Source: Eggerthella sp. CAG:209
Lineage (GTDB): Bacteria > Actinomycetota > Coriobacteriia > Coriobacteriales > Eggerthellaceae
Reading direction: 5' to 3'
NCBI GenBank assembly: GCA_000436075.1
Contig: FR884601.1
Span: 1-16,518 of the forward strand
DNA length: 16,518 nt
Below the pieces are notes generated by a model. That model saw only the letters and a program-made list of their open reading frames with translations. It was not told the origin of the DNA and did no database searches. How positions within the stretch are numbered: position 1 is the stretch's first letter; every line of letters begins with the position of its first letter. This document shows positions 1 through 8,404 of this stretch, piece after piece. A program made the translations under genes and the position numbers.

Positions 1-1
1 C

Positions 2-1033
2 CTTTCCATAATTGTGCCCGTATATAACGTGGAGGATTATCTGGATGCCTGCCTTGATTCGCTGCAGGCACAGACGTTCGGCGATATCGAAATGGTTTGC
101 GTAAACGACGGCAGCCCCGACGGCTCACGCGAAATTCTGGCAAAGCGCCAGAAGGAAGATGCACGCATCGTTATCGTGGATAAGCCAAACGGCGGCCTTT
201 CCTCTGCACGCAATGCGGGAATTGATGCGGCATGCGGTACCTACGTTGGCTTTCTTGATGCAGACGACCGCTTCACGCCCAATGCCTGCCAGCGCATTAC
301 CGAAGCATTCACCGAAACCGATGCCGACGTGGTGACCTTTGGCGGTTACTGCAACCCCGCAGAAGCCGCAACTCCCTGGATTACGCTGAAGCTTAGCCCA
401 AGAGACGTGGTGTATGACGGCTTCAAGCCTGCCTTGATGTTCGAAGAGCAGAGCACCCCCTACATTCGCACCGCTTGCCGCAAAGCGTTCTTGGACGAAT
501 GCGGCATTCGCTTCGAAGAGGCACTGCCCTTCGGCGAGGACCAGGTGTTTTTCTTCGATATCTACCCCAATTCAAGGAAAACGGCGCTGATAAGCGACAA
601 GTTGTACGAGTATCGCATTGAACGCGAAGGGTCGCTTACGTCGAAAACCAATGATGATCTGGAAGAGAAAAGCCGCAAGCACTTGCCCATGACCCGGCGC
701 ATTTTCCGTGCCTGGAAGAAGCGCTTCGGTCTGCAGGAATTCAACAGCGAAATTGTAAGCTGGTCCATTGAGTTCGTGCTGTATGGGCTGTTCTGCTTGC
801 CAGAAGGTGCGCGTGATGAGCTGTTGCCCGAATACACCCGTATTTTCCGCGAGTTCTGGGGCAGCGGAAGCACCAGCGCATTGCAGTTGAAGAAGCACGA
901 CCGCAAGCTGTTGAAAATCGCCCTAAGCGGGAGCCCCGTAAGCAATGCTCAGGCAATACGCCTACGAGCAGGCTGGTTCCTGGAGAAGTACGGAGCGAAA
1001 GCCGTTGTGGGCAAAGTGCTGGGGATGAATTAA
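2..1033 (+). CDS. Family 2 glycosyltransferase, 5' end cut by window edge
   Basis: This is a GT-A fold, family 2 (EpsH/WcaA-like) glycosyltransferase, expected to act at the cytoplasmic face on a nucleotide-sugar donor during polysaccharide assembly. The reading frame is open to the window edge and reads LSIIVPVYNVEDYL at the very start. That is the normal first beta strand of this family, so the true start lies a few codons outside and the GTG at 14 is internal. Visible motifs are VNDGSPDGS (nucleotide binding), the GGLSSARNAGI stretch, and FLDADDRF, which carries the metal-binding DxD. The C-terminal half is helical and not diagnostic; donor and acceptor cannot be read from sequence. No membrane segment is obvious. 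The stop TAA at 1031-1033 lies one base before the TTG start of the next gene, so the two may be cotranscribed. Confidence 0.9.
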   Translation, partial: LSIIVPVYNVEDYLDACLDSLQAQTFGDIEMVCVNDGSPDGSREILAKRQKEDARIVIVDKPNGGLSSARNAGIDAACGTYVGFLDADDRFTPNACQRITEAFTETDADVVTFGGYCNPAEAATPWITLKLSPRDVVYDGFKPALMFEEQSTPYIRTACRKAFLDECGIRFEEALPFGEDQVFFFDIYPNSRKTALISDKLYEYRIEREGSLTSKTNDDLEEKSRKHLPMTRRIFRAWKKRFGLQEFNSEIVSWSIEFVLYGLFCLPEGARDELLPEYTRIFREFWGSGSTSALQLKKHDRKLLKIALSGSPVSNAQAIRLRAGWFLEKYGAKAVVGKVLGMN

Positions 1034-1034
1034 A

Positions 1035-2330
1035 TTGAGCAGAAAAACTGAAAAGGCTCCCGTATATGTATTTGTCGATACAAATTATGCCGACAGGAAC
1101 AACTCGTTCACGCATTTATTCGGCAATCGGAAAGACCTTGCTGAGCTCGCAAAACTGACTACTTTAGTTATTCCCAAAGTTGTCATAGACGAGCTTATAA
1201 ATCACAAAGAAAAAACCTATCAAAGCGAGAAAAGCCGTTTTATCAAAAACCCTTTCTTCTCCCATATCGGAGTAAGCGGGACTGACATCGAGGCACTAGG
1301 ATTCGAAGCGATCAAGGAGCAGCTGCTTAAAGATCAAAGCATCCCTTACGAAGTCGCTCACCTAGGCGGGTCAAAAGAAGAGGCTTTCAATAAAATCTAC
1401 TCTCTTGCAATCCAGAATATCCCTCCTTTCGACAAAGGAACCGATAAGGGATTCAAAGACGCTTGTATAGCCCTTTGCGTGGAGCAGTATTTAGCGGATA
1501 AACCCGATTGTGAGTCTTTCCTAATCACCAAAGACTCTCGCCTATCAGAATATTTCTCACCTTCCAAGAAAACAAAAGTCGTCGATAGCGCAAAAGCAAT
1601 TCTTGCCACCTTCAACAAAAAAGAACCCGAGACGCGATCAGATACGGGTACGAATAGAGAAAAAACCGCCATCCCAGATTGCGCGATATCCAGCAAGGTT
1701 AACCGACTCTGCAATTCAAGAAGCTTTGAAGAAACTCATCTTGCCATTAGAGATTTGGCCGAATGCTCCAGTGGTCTTAGCCAGAAAATGGCAAAAAAAA
1801 TAATCATATCGACGATCGAGAACAATCAGATTAGCTGGGTAGCGAACGATCAGGATATCAAAGATTTCATTCTTCCCTTGTTTAGAAAGGTTGAAAAGAC
1901 GCTCGATAACCAAACCTACTCACAAATAGTAGATTTGCTTCGCATCTCAAACGAACGAAAAGATAAATATGGAAGATGCCAATATTCTAAGCAAGAACGA
2001 GCAATTTATGAACGCTTCACCGACGCATTGATATCCCATGTGGAAGATAGGCATTATTTATCAACCGTAAACAGCGAACCAACCAGTATAGTATCTGGGC
2101 TAGAGAAACTGCTCTCAGATTCATCGCTCGATCCCAAGGTTAGCACATGGCAAGATTTGGCAAACCTATTCTTTGACAGGGGATCCCATGCCTCAAAAAC
2201 TCCAATGAATCGAATAATTGTTGAGGACTTCGCTGATCTACTCAAACACAGCCCCTACGAAAAAGCCGAGGATATCGCTGAATCATTGAGAAGAAGGCTT
2301 GAATCAATCGAGATAGATTATCCTTTCTAA
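1035..2330 (+). CDS. PIN-domain (DUF4935-like) putative ribonuclease with helical C-terminal half
   Basis: The N-terminal ~180 residues look like a PIN-domain nuclease. Acidic residues sit in the usual order: D15 in VFVDTN, E53 in VVIDEL, D142 in KGFKDACIA and D167 in LITKDSRL. These would bind the divalent metal used for RNA cleavage. The DKGFKDA wording resembles the DUF4935 branch of PIN proteins. The remaining ~250 residues are charged and helix-rich, and I do not recognise them. The start is TTG at 1035: an in-frame TGA at 1026 leaves only ATT or TTG, and GGGG lies about 10 bases upstream. At 431 residues it is much longer than VapC-type toxins (about 130), and no small antitoxin gene adjoins it. 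It appears more AT-rich than the glycosyltransferase before it, suggesting separate acquisition. Its role is unknown; RNA-based defence or stress control is possible. Fold confidence is good, function low. Confidence 0.75.
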   Translation: MSRKTEKAPVYVFVDTNYADRNNSFTHLFGNRKDLAELAKLTTLVIPKVVIDELINHKEKTYQSEKSRFIKNPFFSHIGVSGTDIEALGFEAIKEQLLKDQSIPYEVAHLGGSKEEAFNKIYSLAIQNIPPFDKGTDKGFKDACIALCVEQYLADKPDCESFLITKDSRLSEYFSPSKKTKVVDSAKAILATFNKKEPETRSDTGTNREKTAIPDCAISSKVNRLCNSRSFEETHLAIRDLAECSSGLSQKMAKKIIISTIENNQISWVANDQDIKDFILPLFRKVEKTLDNQTYSQIVDLLRISNERKDKYGRCQYSKQERAIYERFTDALISHVEDRHYLSTVNSEPTSIVSGLEKLLSDSSLDPKVSTWQDLANLFFDRGSHASKTPMNRIIVEDFADLLKHSPYEKAEDIAESLRRRLESIEIDYPF

Positions 2331-2341
2331 AGGGCACTGAG

Positions 2342-2861
2342 AAAAAGTTTCCAATACTGCATTTTTTCTTAACGCCACAACAGCAAGGACAACCTTCAGG
2401 CAGCCCAAAGCCATGCACCACAGTCGATTGGTGCCGTGGAGGGCTTCTCAACCCTGCCTTCCTTTCGCAGTACAATCCCCATCTCTCGCCACATGTTCTT
2501 GCGATTAAGTACTTGGAAGAGAAATGAAATGGACATGTTTTACTGGGCAATCAATAATCCTGATGCCTTTGCGGCTCTCATCGATTTAACGCCCATACCA
2601 AACAAACTTAATCCCCCCGATAGTTCAATACGTCATCGCCTTATCGCACCATTAAGGCAGCGGACCGCTAACTCGATATAGCGGAAAGATATCGAAGATC
2701 TTCAGGGAGCCGTTTTGGCTGAAACAAAAGATAAAGAAAATGCCTGGGAAGAACTCAATCTTGTCAAGAAGAAACTCGAACAGGCAGAAGGAAAAATTGC
2801 GGCAATAACTTCATCGAAAACATTTCGTGCAGCGAATGCAATTAGGTCGCTTCTTAAATGA
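2342..2861 (+). pseudogene. Decayed 3' part of a polysaccharide-locus protein, frameshift plus in-frame TAG
   Basis: This stretch has no intact gene but contains protein-like sequence in two + frames. In the first frame (to TGA at 2525-2527) it reads TTVDWCRGGLLNPAFL and then HVLAIKYLEEK. Shifting frame at about 2525 continues with MDMFYWAINNPDAFAALIDL down to a TAG at 2679-2681. The same frame continues past the TAG for 59 codons with a charged coiled-coil-like segment (ENAWEELNLVKKKLEQAEGK) and the tail SSKTFRAANAIRSLLK, ending at TGA 2859-2861. A coiled coil followed by an SKTxR...IR tail is common at the C-terminal end of glycosyltransferases and rhamnan-synthesis-type proteins in such loci. 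I therefore read this as the eroded end of one of those, with the 5' part lost or replaced by the PIN gene. The exact family is not recognised with confidence. Confidence 0.6.
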
Positions 2862-2867
2862 GCCTAA

Positions 2868-2906
2868 CAGCCTTGCAGGTGACGTTCCACATCATCTGCA
2901 AGGCTG
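2868..2906. terminator. Perfect 11-bp inverted repeat between convergent genes
   Basis: CAGCCTTGCAG (2868-2878) is exactly repeated in inverse as CTGCAAGGCTG (2896-2906) around a 17-base loop. It starts 7 bases after the stop of the + strand gene remnant and ends 10 bases before the stop of the - strand GlfT2-like gene. That is where a bidirectional terminator is expected. Neither side has a clear T-run, so Rho-independent action is uncertain. Confidence 0.6.
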
Positions 2907-2916
2907 ATCCTGAAGA

Positions 2917-4764
2917 CTAAATCCCCAAATACTGCTTCCAATACTCAACTGAAGTCATCTCGGGGCGTGCTGCAGCATACTCTTCATGCAGGCGCTTTGT
3001 GTTGGCCTTGAAGAACTTCAAATCCTGTTTATAGCGCTTGGAGATTTCCTTGTAGCGAGCAACGTCACGATGGCGCACTGCACCCTTTTTGTTGTACCAG
3101 TCCACAACAAGAATCGTGCCGTGATTGCGAATTTTGCCAGCAGGATAAACACCACCTGCTGCAGAAATAATTGCTACACCACCCTTATCTTTGAACAACG
3201 GGGCTTTTTGACCATTCCAAGAAACGAAGTCTACGAGACGCTCGCCCAAAGCGCGAGGGTAATTAGCGTTGATCTTCTGGCGAGTAAGCGACCATAGATC
3301 AATATCCTTTAAGACTGGATCTTTTCGGAGCTCATCGAATGGGAGCATTTTTTCATTCCGTCGATTTGCTCCCATAAAGCATTCCTCCGCCACCTTGCCT
3401 TTGATGAAGGAAGGTCCTTTGAGAAAGTCTTCAAAGCCGTCCAAAATAAGCTCAGCATTTTGATAGCCATATTTTTTGAGCTCTGTTCGGATAGCATCAT
3501 GCATATATGCAAGCAATTCCTTATCGGAAGAAATGCCCGTTGTTGCGTTGGCAATAAAGCCGTTGCGTACCGTCTGGTAACGCTCAACTGCAGGGTTGTA
3601 GCGCACATGGAATGCCATATGCCAAATACCGATACCATTCATGGTCATAAAATGCTTTGGCTTGCAGCGAATGCCATATTCGACATCGTCATAACGAACG
3701 AAGTACGGCAGCGGCAAACCGTTCTTCTTGATGGTTTCAACGGGAATGCAGCAGTACCACCATGCCGCATAGCGCCTGCTAAGCTGACGCTCAGTGGGCA
3801 CACTATCCTCATTGAACACCAAGTCGGCAATTTCGGTAAGGCGAATACGGGGCTTAATGGATTGGCAGCAAGCATCAAGGAAAGCTGCAGTGTCCTCCCA
3901 TTGATCCTCAACGGTCTGGTAGTCGAGCATTGCGCCGCTTACAAAGGCGTTCTTATATTCATCATTTGCAATACGCAGCAAATTATATGTACGCTTAATG
4001 CTCTCCGGCGAAACAGCAACATCATCGTCCATCAACAGAACATGCGTTGCGGGAGCATCCTGCTCCATCGCCTGAATCATGCCGCGCGCGAAACCGCCAG
4101 CACCACCAACATTGTCGTTCGGGTAAACCGTAACACCATCGCTGTTTAACTTCGAGCAATCCAATGTCCGGCCGTTATCGACAACGTGCATGTGGAAGTG
4201 CTTGGAAATCTCATCATCGGAACCAAGAATGTCCTTTTTAATCGATGCGATGTTTGCCTCAATATACGATTCCTTTTTAAAGGTGGTTGTTGCCAGCGCG
4301 AGATTGACCTCATTTAATGGGTGGTCAACCTCAAGAGAGTACGAGCCATTTCGGATATATACCGGACCATCGGCCTCTACAGCAAAAGACATAAGCACAG
4401 CGTCAGAGTCAACGATCAAATCAACATCGACTGAAATCCACTCACTGCTTGCGGGAATCTCGATATCGGTTCCTCCCACAACCTCAGACTCCATCGAGAA
4501 TGAAGTCGCCTTCATTTGGCGAACGATGCACTTCGAGCCCTTAAGTTCAATGTGAAGGGAGAAGGACTTAGCACTTGCATACTTTTTCAACTTACCAACG
4601 GAAAGAGCGTTGAAGTACGTAGTGAAGTCATAGAAGCCCTTCGAATAAAGGAGCCATTCGCCCTCCCCGCCGTCAAATGCAACTGGGGCAGACGACCTGC
4701 AAAACATCGCCGGATTGCGAACCGCCCTATCGGTATTCTCGAGAACTATATTTGCAAACTTCAC
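2917..4764 (-). CDS. GlfT2-like galactofuranosyltransferase
   Basis: This protein resembles mycobacterial GlfT2, which polymerises galactofuranose from UDP-Galf onto a lipid-linked glycan at the cytoplasmic membrane face. Residues 1 to ~150 form a beta-rich N-terminal domain. The GT-A domain then shows TTTFKKESYI, VDNGRTL, NVGGAGGFARG (about 218-228), the metal-binding LLMDDDVAV (D246-D248), YFVRYDDVEYG (D359/D360, catalytic base region) and IWHMAFH (W381, H382). The DDD, D and H spacing is close to that of GlfT2. I chose GTG at 4764 (615 residues): AGGGGAA lies 6 bases upstream and the protein begins MKFANIVLEN as this family does. A longer frame can start with TTG at 4812 but has no Shine-Dalgarno sequence. 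No UDP-galactopyranose mutase gene is in the window. A terminator lies upstream, so this gene may depend on read-through or on a promoter I could not identify. Confidence 0.85.
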   Translation of the reverse strand: MKFANIVLENTDRAVRNPAMFCRSSAPVAFDGGEGEWLLYSKGFYDFTTYFNALSVGKLKKYASAKSFSLHIELKGSKCIVRQMKATSFSMESEVVGGTDIEIPASSEWISVDVDLIVDSDAVLMSFAVEADGPVYIRNGSYSLEVDHPLNEVNLALATTTFKKESYIEANIASIKKDILGSDDEISKHFHMHVVDNGRTLDCSKLNSDGVTVYPNDNVGGAGGFARGMIQAMEQDAPATHVLLMDDDVAVSPESIKRTYNLLRIANDEYKNAFVSGAMLDYQTVEDQWEDTAAFLDACCQSIKPRIRLTEIADLVFNEDSVPTERQLSRRYAAWWYCCIPVETIKKNGLPLPYFVRYDDVEYGIRCKPKHFMTMNGIGIWHMAFHVRYNPAVERYQTVRNGFIANATTGISSDKELLAYMHDAIRTELKKYGYQNAELILDGFEDFLKGPSFIKGKVAEECFMGANRRNEKMLPFDELRKDPVLKDIDLWSLTRQKINANYPRALGERLVDFVSWNGQKAPLFKDKGGVAIISAAGGVYPAGKIRNHGTILVVDWYNKKGAVRHRDVARYKEISKRYKQDLKFFKANTKRLHEEYAAARPEMTSVEYWKQYLGI

Positions 4765-4821
4765 TAGATTCCCCTTTTGTCTTGTTAGAGCCAACCGCAT
4801 TCGCACTATCAAACGCTAACC

Positions 4822-4851
4822 AAAAAAAATACACTGAGCTTTTTAGTGTAT
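4822..4851 (-). terminator. Rho-independent terminator overlapping the yfhO-like stop codon
   Basis: Read on the - strand, ATACACT (4851-4845) pairs with AGTGTAT (4835-4829) around a 9-base loop and is followed directly by a run of eight T (to 4822). The TAA stop of the YfhO-family gene (4843-4845) lies inside the hairpin. The stem is only 7 bp and AT-rich, so termination may be partial, which would let the GlfT2-like gene downstream be read through. Confidence 0.75.
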
Positions 4852-7671
4852 GGAGCTAATTTTAGCCTTTCTCCTGTGCCAGCAAAATGCAGCCAGAGCC
4901 AACACAACGCCGACACATGAAATCAATGCACCCTCACGAAGGTTTGGCGTTTCGTATTCGATCAAAACTAAATGGTTACCCGATGGCACATCGATTGCCA
5001 TAAAGCCCAGATTAGCTTTCTCCAAGTCCGCTTTTTTACCGTCAATATATGCCGTCCAACCTTCACCATAAGGCACCCTGAAGTAGAGCCATCCTTCATC
5101 GTCTCTGTCGGTTCGGCAGGAATAGCCATTATCTACCTTCTCGATCTCATAGGCTGAGTTCAAGGATAAATGATCAATATCTTTTGAGATATACGAGGTA
5201 TCAGTCGCATACAATCCCAGGGAATCAAACGAGTAAGTACCTGGGTCGCAGAATTGCAACGCAATCGAACTTCTAGGCGAGTCGGAATAGCCAGTGTTAA
5301 CGGCCCAGTCATCTTTTCCACCATATAAATGATGCTTATTGTTCATGAACCATATTTCTTGGGCAGCATTCGCTCCGTACACCATGATCTTGCACTCTTT
5401 GCTGTCGCTCGATTTAAGATCAGAAAGGAATGTCTTAAGCGAACCTCTAATTCCTCCCGCTTCCCCCACAGAGGTTGAGGAGAGCGGTGAGTAATTCATT
5501 CCCTCACAGGCGAAATACGCTTCCGTTCCTCCCGGAATTGGGCCGTTGAGATAAAGGACAGTGTTCGGCTGGGTAACCGTTACTGTATTACCTTCTATGA
5601 GAACAGATTCTGCTTTCTCGGACTCAGTCAAACCGTCATTAACAGGCAGGGTCTCGTCTCCATCTTGCACCAGGGAGAGATTCGATGCTATTTCCGTTGT
5701 ATAGCTACTCGGGGCAGCATTACCCGCATCTTCCCCGCTCAAAACAACGCTCTGAGTTAATGAGTCCTGCCTCTGCATAAGACTCATAGAGCGATAATCG
5801 TCTTCTGAGATTGAAGAATCATAGAAGAAAGCAAGCGGAAGCACCTTGTCCGCTTCGTAAACCGAGTAATCGCCACCAGCGACCTCTCCTTGAGCAACTA
5901 CAGTTCTATACAAAGGAGGCAACAAACCATCATCATGGGTCAAGGTTAGAAAATACTTTGACCCAGCAAGAGCCTCCATAGTTGTACGAGAGTTCAATGT
6001 AGCGTATGAGAAGTTCATAGAGGACGTAGCTAGTCCGAGGCTTGTATGGTAATCGTCAACTGCACTGTTGTACAAGCTGTTGTAAAAACTGCACCCAAGC
6101 GTTCCAGTAGCCCAATTGCCGTTACGCCAAAAATGAACCTTAGCATTGTCGTATCGCTGCTCAGAATGATCGCCTAAGCCCATAATCAGAGACGAGGCAT
6201 CATCTGTAACTGCATAATCGTAGGCTTCGCCCAGATTTACGTGATTATCCCTACTGCCATGAGCATATTGATACGAGACGAACACGCACGACACGGCCAC
6301 TGAGCAGGTAACCCCAACATTCAAAAGCGCTGGTTTGTCTCGGAATGCATAACAAACAACGATTACAGCAAATAGGATAGAGAGCATCGCGTAGAAAGTT
6401 TTACCGCTGTACCATGCGAGCAAAAGCATACATATAATTCCATAAACAGATGCCGCATAGAATACTTTCCTTCCTTCGCCTTTAAGCGCATTAGCCAAAG
6501 AAGGGAGAACCGCAACAACAATCAGCGATACAAGCAGGCAATAAGACCAAACCCATCGATTGTTTGCATACGCCATTCCATTAAATACTCGCCCGGCAAT
6601 GGGAAGGCAGAGAAAAAGCGTCATCAGGACGAAAAGTATACGTAAAATCCTTTTCGCCCTTTTCGGCATTTCGAGATTCTTTACAAGGAATAGGGCAAAA
6701 ACAGCAACCAGTGCAATTGGCGCGAAGCCATACATGCAATCTTCGCCTACGGTGTTTGGCGAGATAAAGCCTTCCAGCAACTTGGCATAGTACATGAACG
6801 AATACGTAGCACTCTGATAGCGGTCAAGCCCCAACCTCCCTTGCCCGAGCAAGGATGCCGCATTCGGATAGAACATTATTCCAGCTATCAAGGCCGCCAG
6901 CAGTATCGCCAAAAGAATCTTTACAACCCAAATTAAAAGCCCTTTGAAAGAAGTTTTCTCCTCAAGATTGAACACTTTAACGAGACAATAGACCAACAGC
7001 GATAGACACATCGTATACGCAAGGCTAACCGAGCAAAAAAAGCAAAGGGCCATAGCTGCAACGAATAACACGGGAGATTCTTTATCAAAAATTTTATCAA
7101 CGCCCCACAGCACTAAAGGAGCAAGAACCAGGGGATATATCATATAGATTTGGCTTGCAACGATAATGGTATATCCGCCAAACAAATAGATCATGCAGCC
7201 AATCAGACTCGCACTTCGATCAAAATCCTTTTTTAAGCAATAGCCGAGAAAAGATAGGCCTGCAAGGAATAATGTTATTGGCACGGTTAAGTTGAGCCAA
7301 AAATCGGCTGTTTCGCTTGTCGCAAAAACCGAAATCCAATTAATTGGATTTCCAAGCGTATTGCCCAGGGAATAAATGTAGTCGCCCCCGTAGCCTATCG
7401 ATTCACTCCACATGGGCACAACAAAAGAATGGCTGATAAAAACATTTGTTAGCAGTTCCCTCAGCCACTCGCCCTGCATAATGAAAAACATGTATTGCTG
7501 CTCGAGACCGTCAACCGTCCAAATAAAGCTCTTGCCATAAAGCAGGTAGCCGAAAGAAAAAAACAGCATGAAAGAGAAAAATAAGAAGACATAGGATAGA
7601 AAGAATACCCTTTTCGAAGATTCGATTGAATCTTTTAACTTATTTGCACACTTCTCAAACTTGGATTCCAC
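4843..7671 (-). CDS. YfhO-family GT-C membrane glycosyltransferase
   Basis: This is a 942-residue multi-spanning membrane protein of the YfhO family. YfhO enzymes are GT-C fold glycosyltransferases that take a sugar from undecaprenyl phosphate outside the membrane and add it to a cell-wall polymer such as teichoic acid. After a first membrane helix (about 22-45), the extracytoplasmic motif FIWTVDGLEQQY carries the acidic residue D54 expected in the first loop of GT-C enzymes. About a dozen further hydrophobic segments follow to roughly residue 470. A large soluble extracytoplasmic region (about 475-900) then includes the typical late motif EGWTAYIDGKKA, and a last membrane helix comes before a basic tail (HRRKAK). 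The start is GTG at 7671 with AAAGGAAA 6-9 bases upstream, 12 bases after the SMR gene. It is the last gene of the amino-sugar operon, and a terminator overlaps its stop. The acceptor is unknown. Confidence 0.88.
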   Translation of the reverse strand: MESKFEKCANKLKDSIESSKRVFFLSYVFLFFSFMLFFSFGYLLYGKSFIWTVDGLEQQYMFFIMQGEWLRELLTNVFISHSFVVPMWSESIGYGGDYIYSLGNTLGNPINWISVFATSETADFWLNLTVPITLFLAGLSFLGYCLKKDFDRSASLIGCMIYLFGGYTIIVASQIYMIYPLVLAPLVLWGVDKIFDKESPVLFVAAMALCFFCSVSLAYTMCLSLLVYCLVKVFNLEEKTSFKGLLIWVVKILLAILLAALIAGIMFYPNAASLLGQGRLGLDRYQSATYSFMYYAKLLEGFISPNTVGEDCMYGFAPIALVAVFALFLVKNLEMPKRAKRILRILFVLMTLFLCLPIAGRVFNGMAYANNRWVWSYCLLVSLIVVAVLPSLANALKGEGRKVFYAASVYGIICMLLLAWYSGKTFYAMLSILFAVIVVCYAFRDKPALLNVGVTCSVAVSCVFVSYQYAHGSRDNHVNLGEAYDYAVTDDASSLIMGLGDHSEQRYDNAKVHFWRNGNWATGTLGCSFYNSLYNSAVDDYHTSLGLATSSMNFSYATLNSRTTMEALAGSKYFLTLTHDDGLLPPLYRTVVAQGEVAGGDYSVYEADKVLPLAFFYDSSISEDDYRSMSLMQRQDSLTQSVVLSGEDAGNAAPSSYTTEIASNLSLVQDGDETLPVNDGLTESEKAESVLIEGNTVTVTQPNTVLYLNGPIPGGTEAYFACEGMNYSPLSSTSVGEAGGIRGSLKTFLSDLKSSDSKECKIMVYGANAAQEIWFMNNKHHLYGGKDDWAVNTGYSDSPRSSIALQFCDPGTYSFDSLGLYATDTSYISKDIDHLSLNSAYEIEKVDNGYSCRTDRDDEGWLYFRVPYGEGWTAYIDGKKADLEKANLGFMAIDVPSGNHLVLIEYETPNLREGALISCVGVVLALAAFCWHRRKAKISSIH

Positions 7672-7683
7672 TACTATTTCCTT

Positions 7684-8037
7684 TTAAATTCCAAACGAAT
7701 AAACGATTATGCCCAGCAAAATGAGCAACAAAGCGATAGCTTTCTTCCTGGTTATCTTCTCTTTGAAAAACAAGACACCGAATACCGTAACGTACAAATA
7801 ACTCGTCGACTCAAGCACAGGCCCGAAAGATAGGGGAACCACCCTATAGGCGAATATACACATGAACGTTGTCAGCAAAAAAAGGGAGTACGCGAAAACT
7901 ACAGGAAAGTTCAAATACTCTCTAATTTTTGATGGATAAGCTTTTAGCGCCGCTTTCTTTAAAATCACCTGAGACACTGCGCTGATGAAAGTGCCCAACA
8001 ATAGAATGCCCGAGTAAAGAAACATCGCCTCATTCAT
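7684..8037 (-). CDS. SMR/EamA-type four-helix membrane protein, flippase subunit B (ArnF-like)
   Basis: This 117-residue protein has four predicted membrane helices and looks like half of an EamA transporter or an ArnE/ArnF-type SMR subunit. Such pairs flip undecaprenyl-phosphate amino sugars in the Arn pathway. The ends of helices 1 and 3 are followed by strongly basic loops (LKKAALKAYPSKIR and FKEKITRKK). By the positive-inside rule both loops face the cytoplasm, giving N-out/C-out topology, opposite to the partner encoded just upstream. The chosen start, ATG at 8037, overlaps the upstream stop by 8 bases, implying translational coupling. ATG at 8025, with GAGG just before it, is an alternative that would trim four residues. 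A longer frame from 8067 would overlap the partner by 38 bases and is less likely. The YfhO-family gene follows after 12 bases. Confidence 0.8.
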   Translation of the reverse strand: MNEAMFLYSGILLLGTFISAVSQVILKKAALKAYPSKIREYLNFPVVFAYSLFLLTTFMCIFAYRVVPLSFGPVLESTSYLYVTVFGVLFFKEKITRKKAIALLLILLGIIVYSFGI

Positions 8038-8404
8038 GAGCGCCGCCCAATTCTTGCCCATCAGCATGAGAGAACAAAACTACACCCGCAATAATCAGGA
8101 GAGCGCCTATCGCCTTAGGCAGAGTAACGGGCTCGAAAAAGAACAGCGCCCCCCAAATAATGCCCCAAACAATGGTTACCGCCTTGTTCGAAAAAGCCGT
8201 TGTAAGAGGGAGCCTTTTCAGGATTTGCTGCCACCCTATTGCGTAAACGCCTAGCAGACACAGTATGCCCCCGTAAAAAAGGGAAAAATCAAAACTTAAA
8301 AAGTCGACTCCTGCTGCCAGCTTACTCAAAATGCCGCTTGTCGAATAAACCATCAAAAGCAAATGCAACGCAAAAAGGGTTTTCACCCTTCCAGTACTAG
8401 CCAC
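8030..8404 (-). CDS. SMR/EamA-type four-helix membrane protein, flippase subunit A (ArnE-like)
   Basis: This 124-residue protein has four membrane segments: about 9-26, 38-57, 69-90 and 96-112. It is SMR-like, with the conserved-looking stretch PLTTAFSNKAVTIVWG at the entry to helix 3 and an EP pair after it. Basic residues sit in the N-terminus (R6, K8) and in the loop between helices 2 and 3 (LKRL). This predicts N-in/C-in topology, inverse to the following gene product, so the two could form an antiparallel heterodimer. Its start is GTG at 8404, overlapping the last base of the ATP-grasp stop (TAGTG), with AGAGGG about 7 bases upstream. From family and context I infer that it flips a polyprenyl-phosphate-linked sugar made by the upstream GT2. 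A general drug or metabolite exporter is the alternative. Confidence 0.82.
   Translation of the reverse strand: MASTGRVKTLFALHLLLMVYSTSGILSKLAAGVDFLSFDFSLFYGGILCLLGVYAIGWQQILKRLPLTTAFSNKAVTIVWGIIWGALFFFEPVTLPKAIGALLIIAGVVLFSHADGQELGGAHE

Noticed and set aside
2242..2550. Cysteine-rich 102-residue reading frame on the - strand
   Set aside because: It overlaps the end of the PIN gene and lies opposite the gene remnant, whose + strand frames look more protein-like. It has no ribosome site and no recognisable motif.
3460..4149. 229-residue open frame on the + strand
   Set aside because: It lies wholly inside the GlfT2-like gene, whose - strand translation carries clear catalytic motifs; this is a shadow frame.
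4765..4812. Longer start (TTG 4812) for the GlfT2-like protein
   Set aside because: There is no Shine-Dalgarno sequence before it, whereas GTG 4764 has AGGGGAA at good spacing and gives the family-like N-terminus.
8030..8404. Drug-efflux SMR pump (EmrE/QacC type)
   Set aside because: The protein lies in an unbroken chain with a carrier-loading GT2 and a YfhO GT-C, which favours a lipid-linked sugar flippase; efflux remains a lesser alternative.
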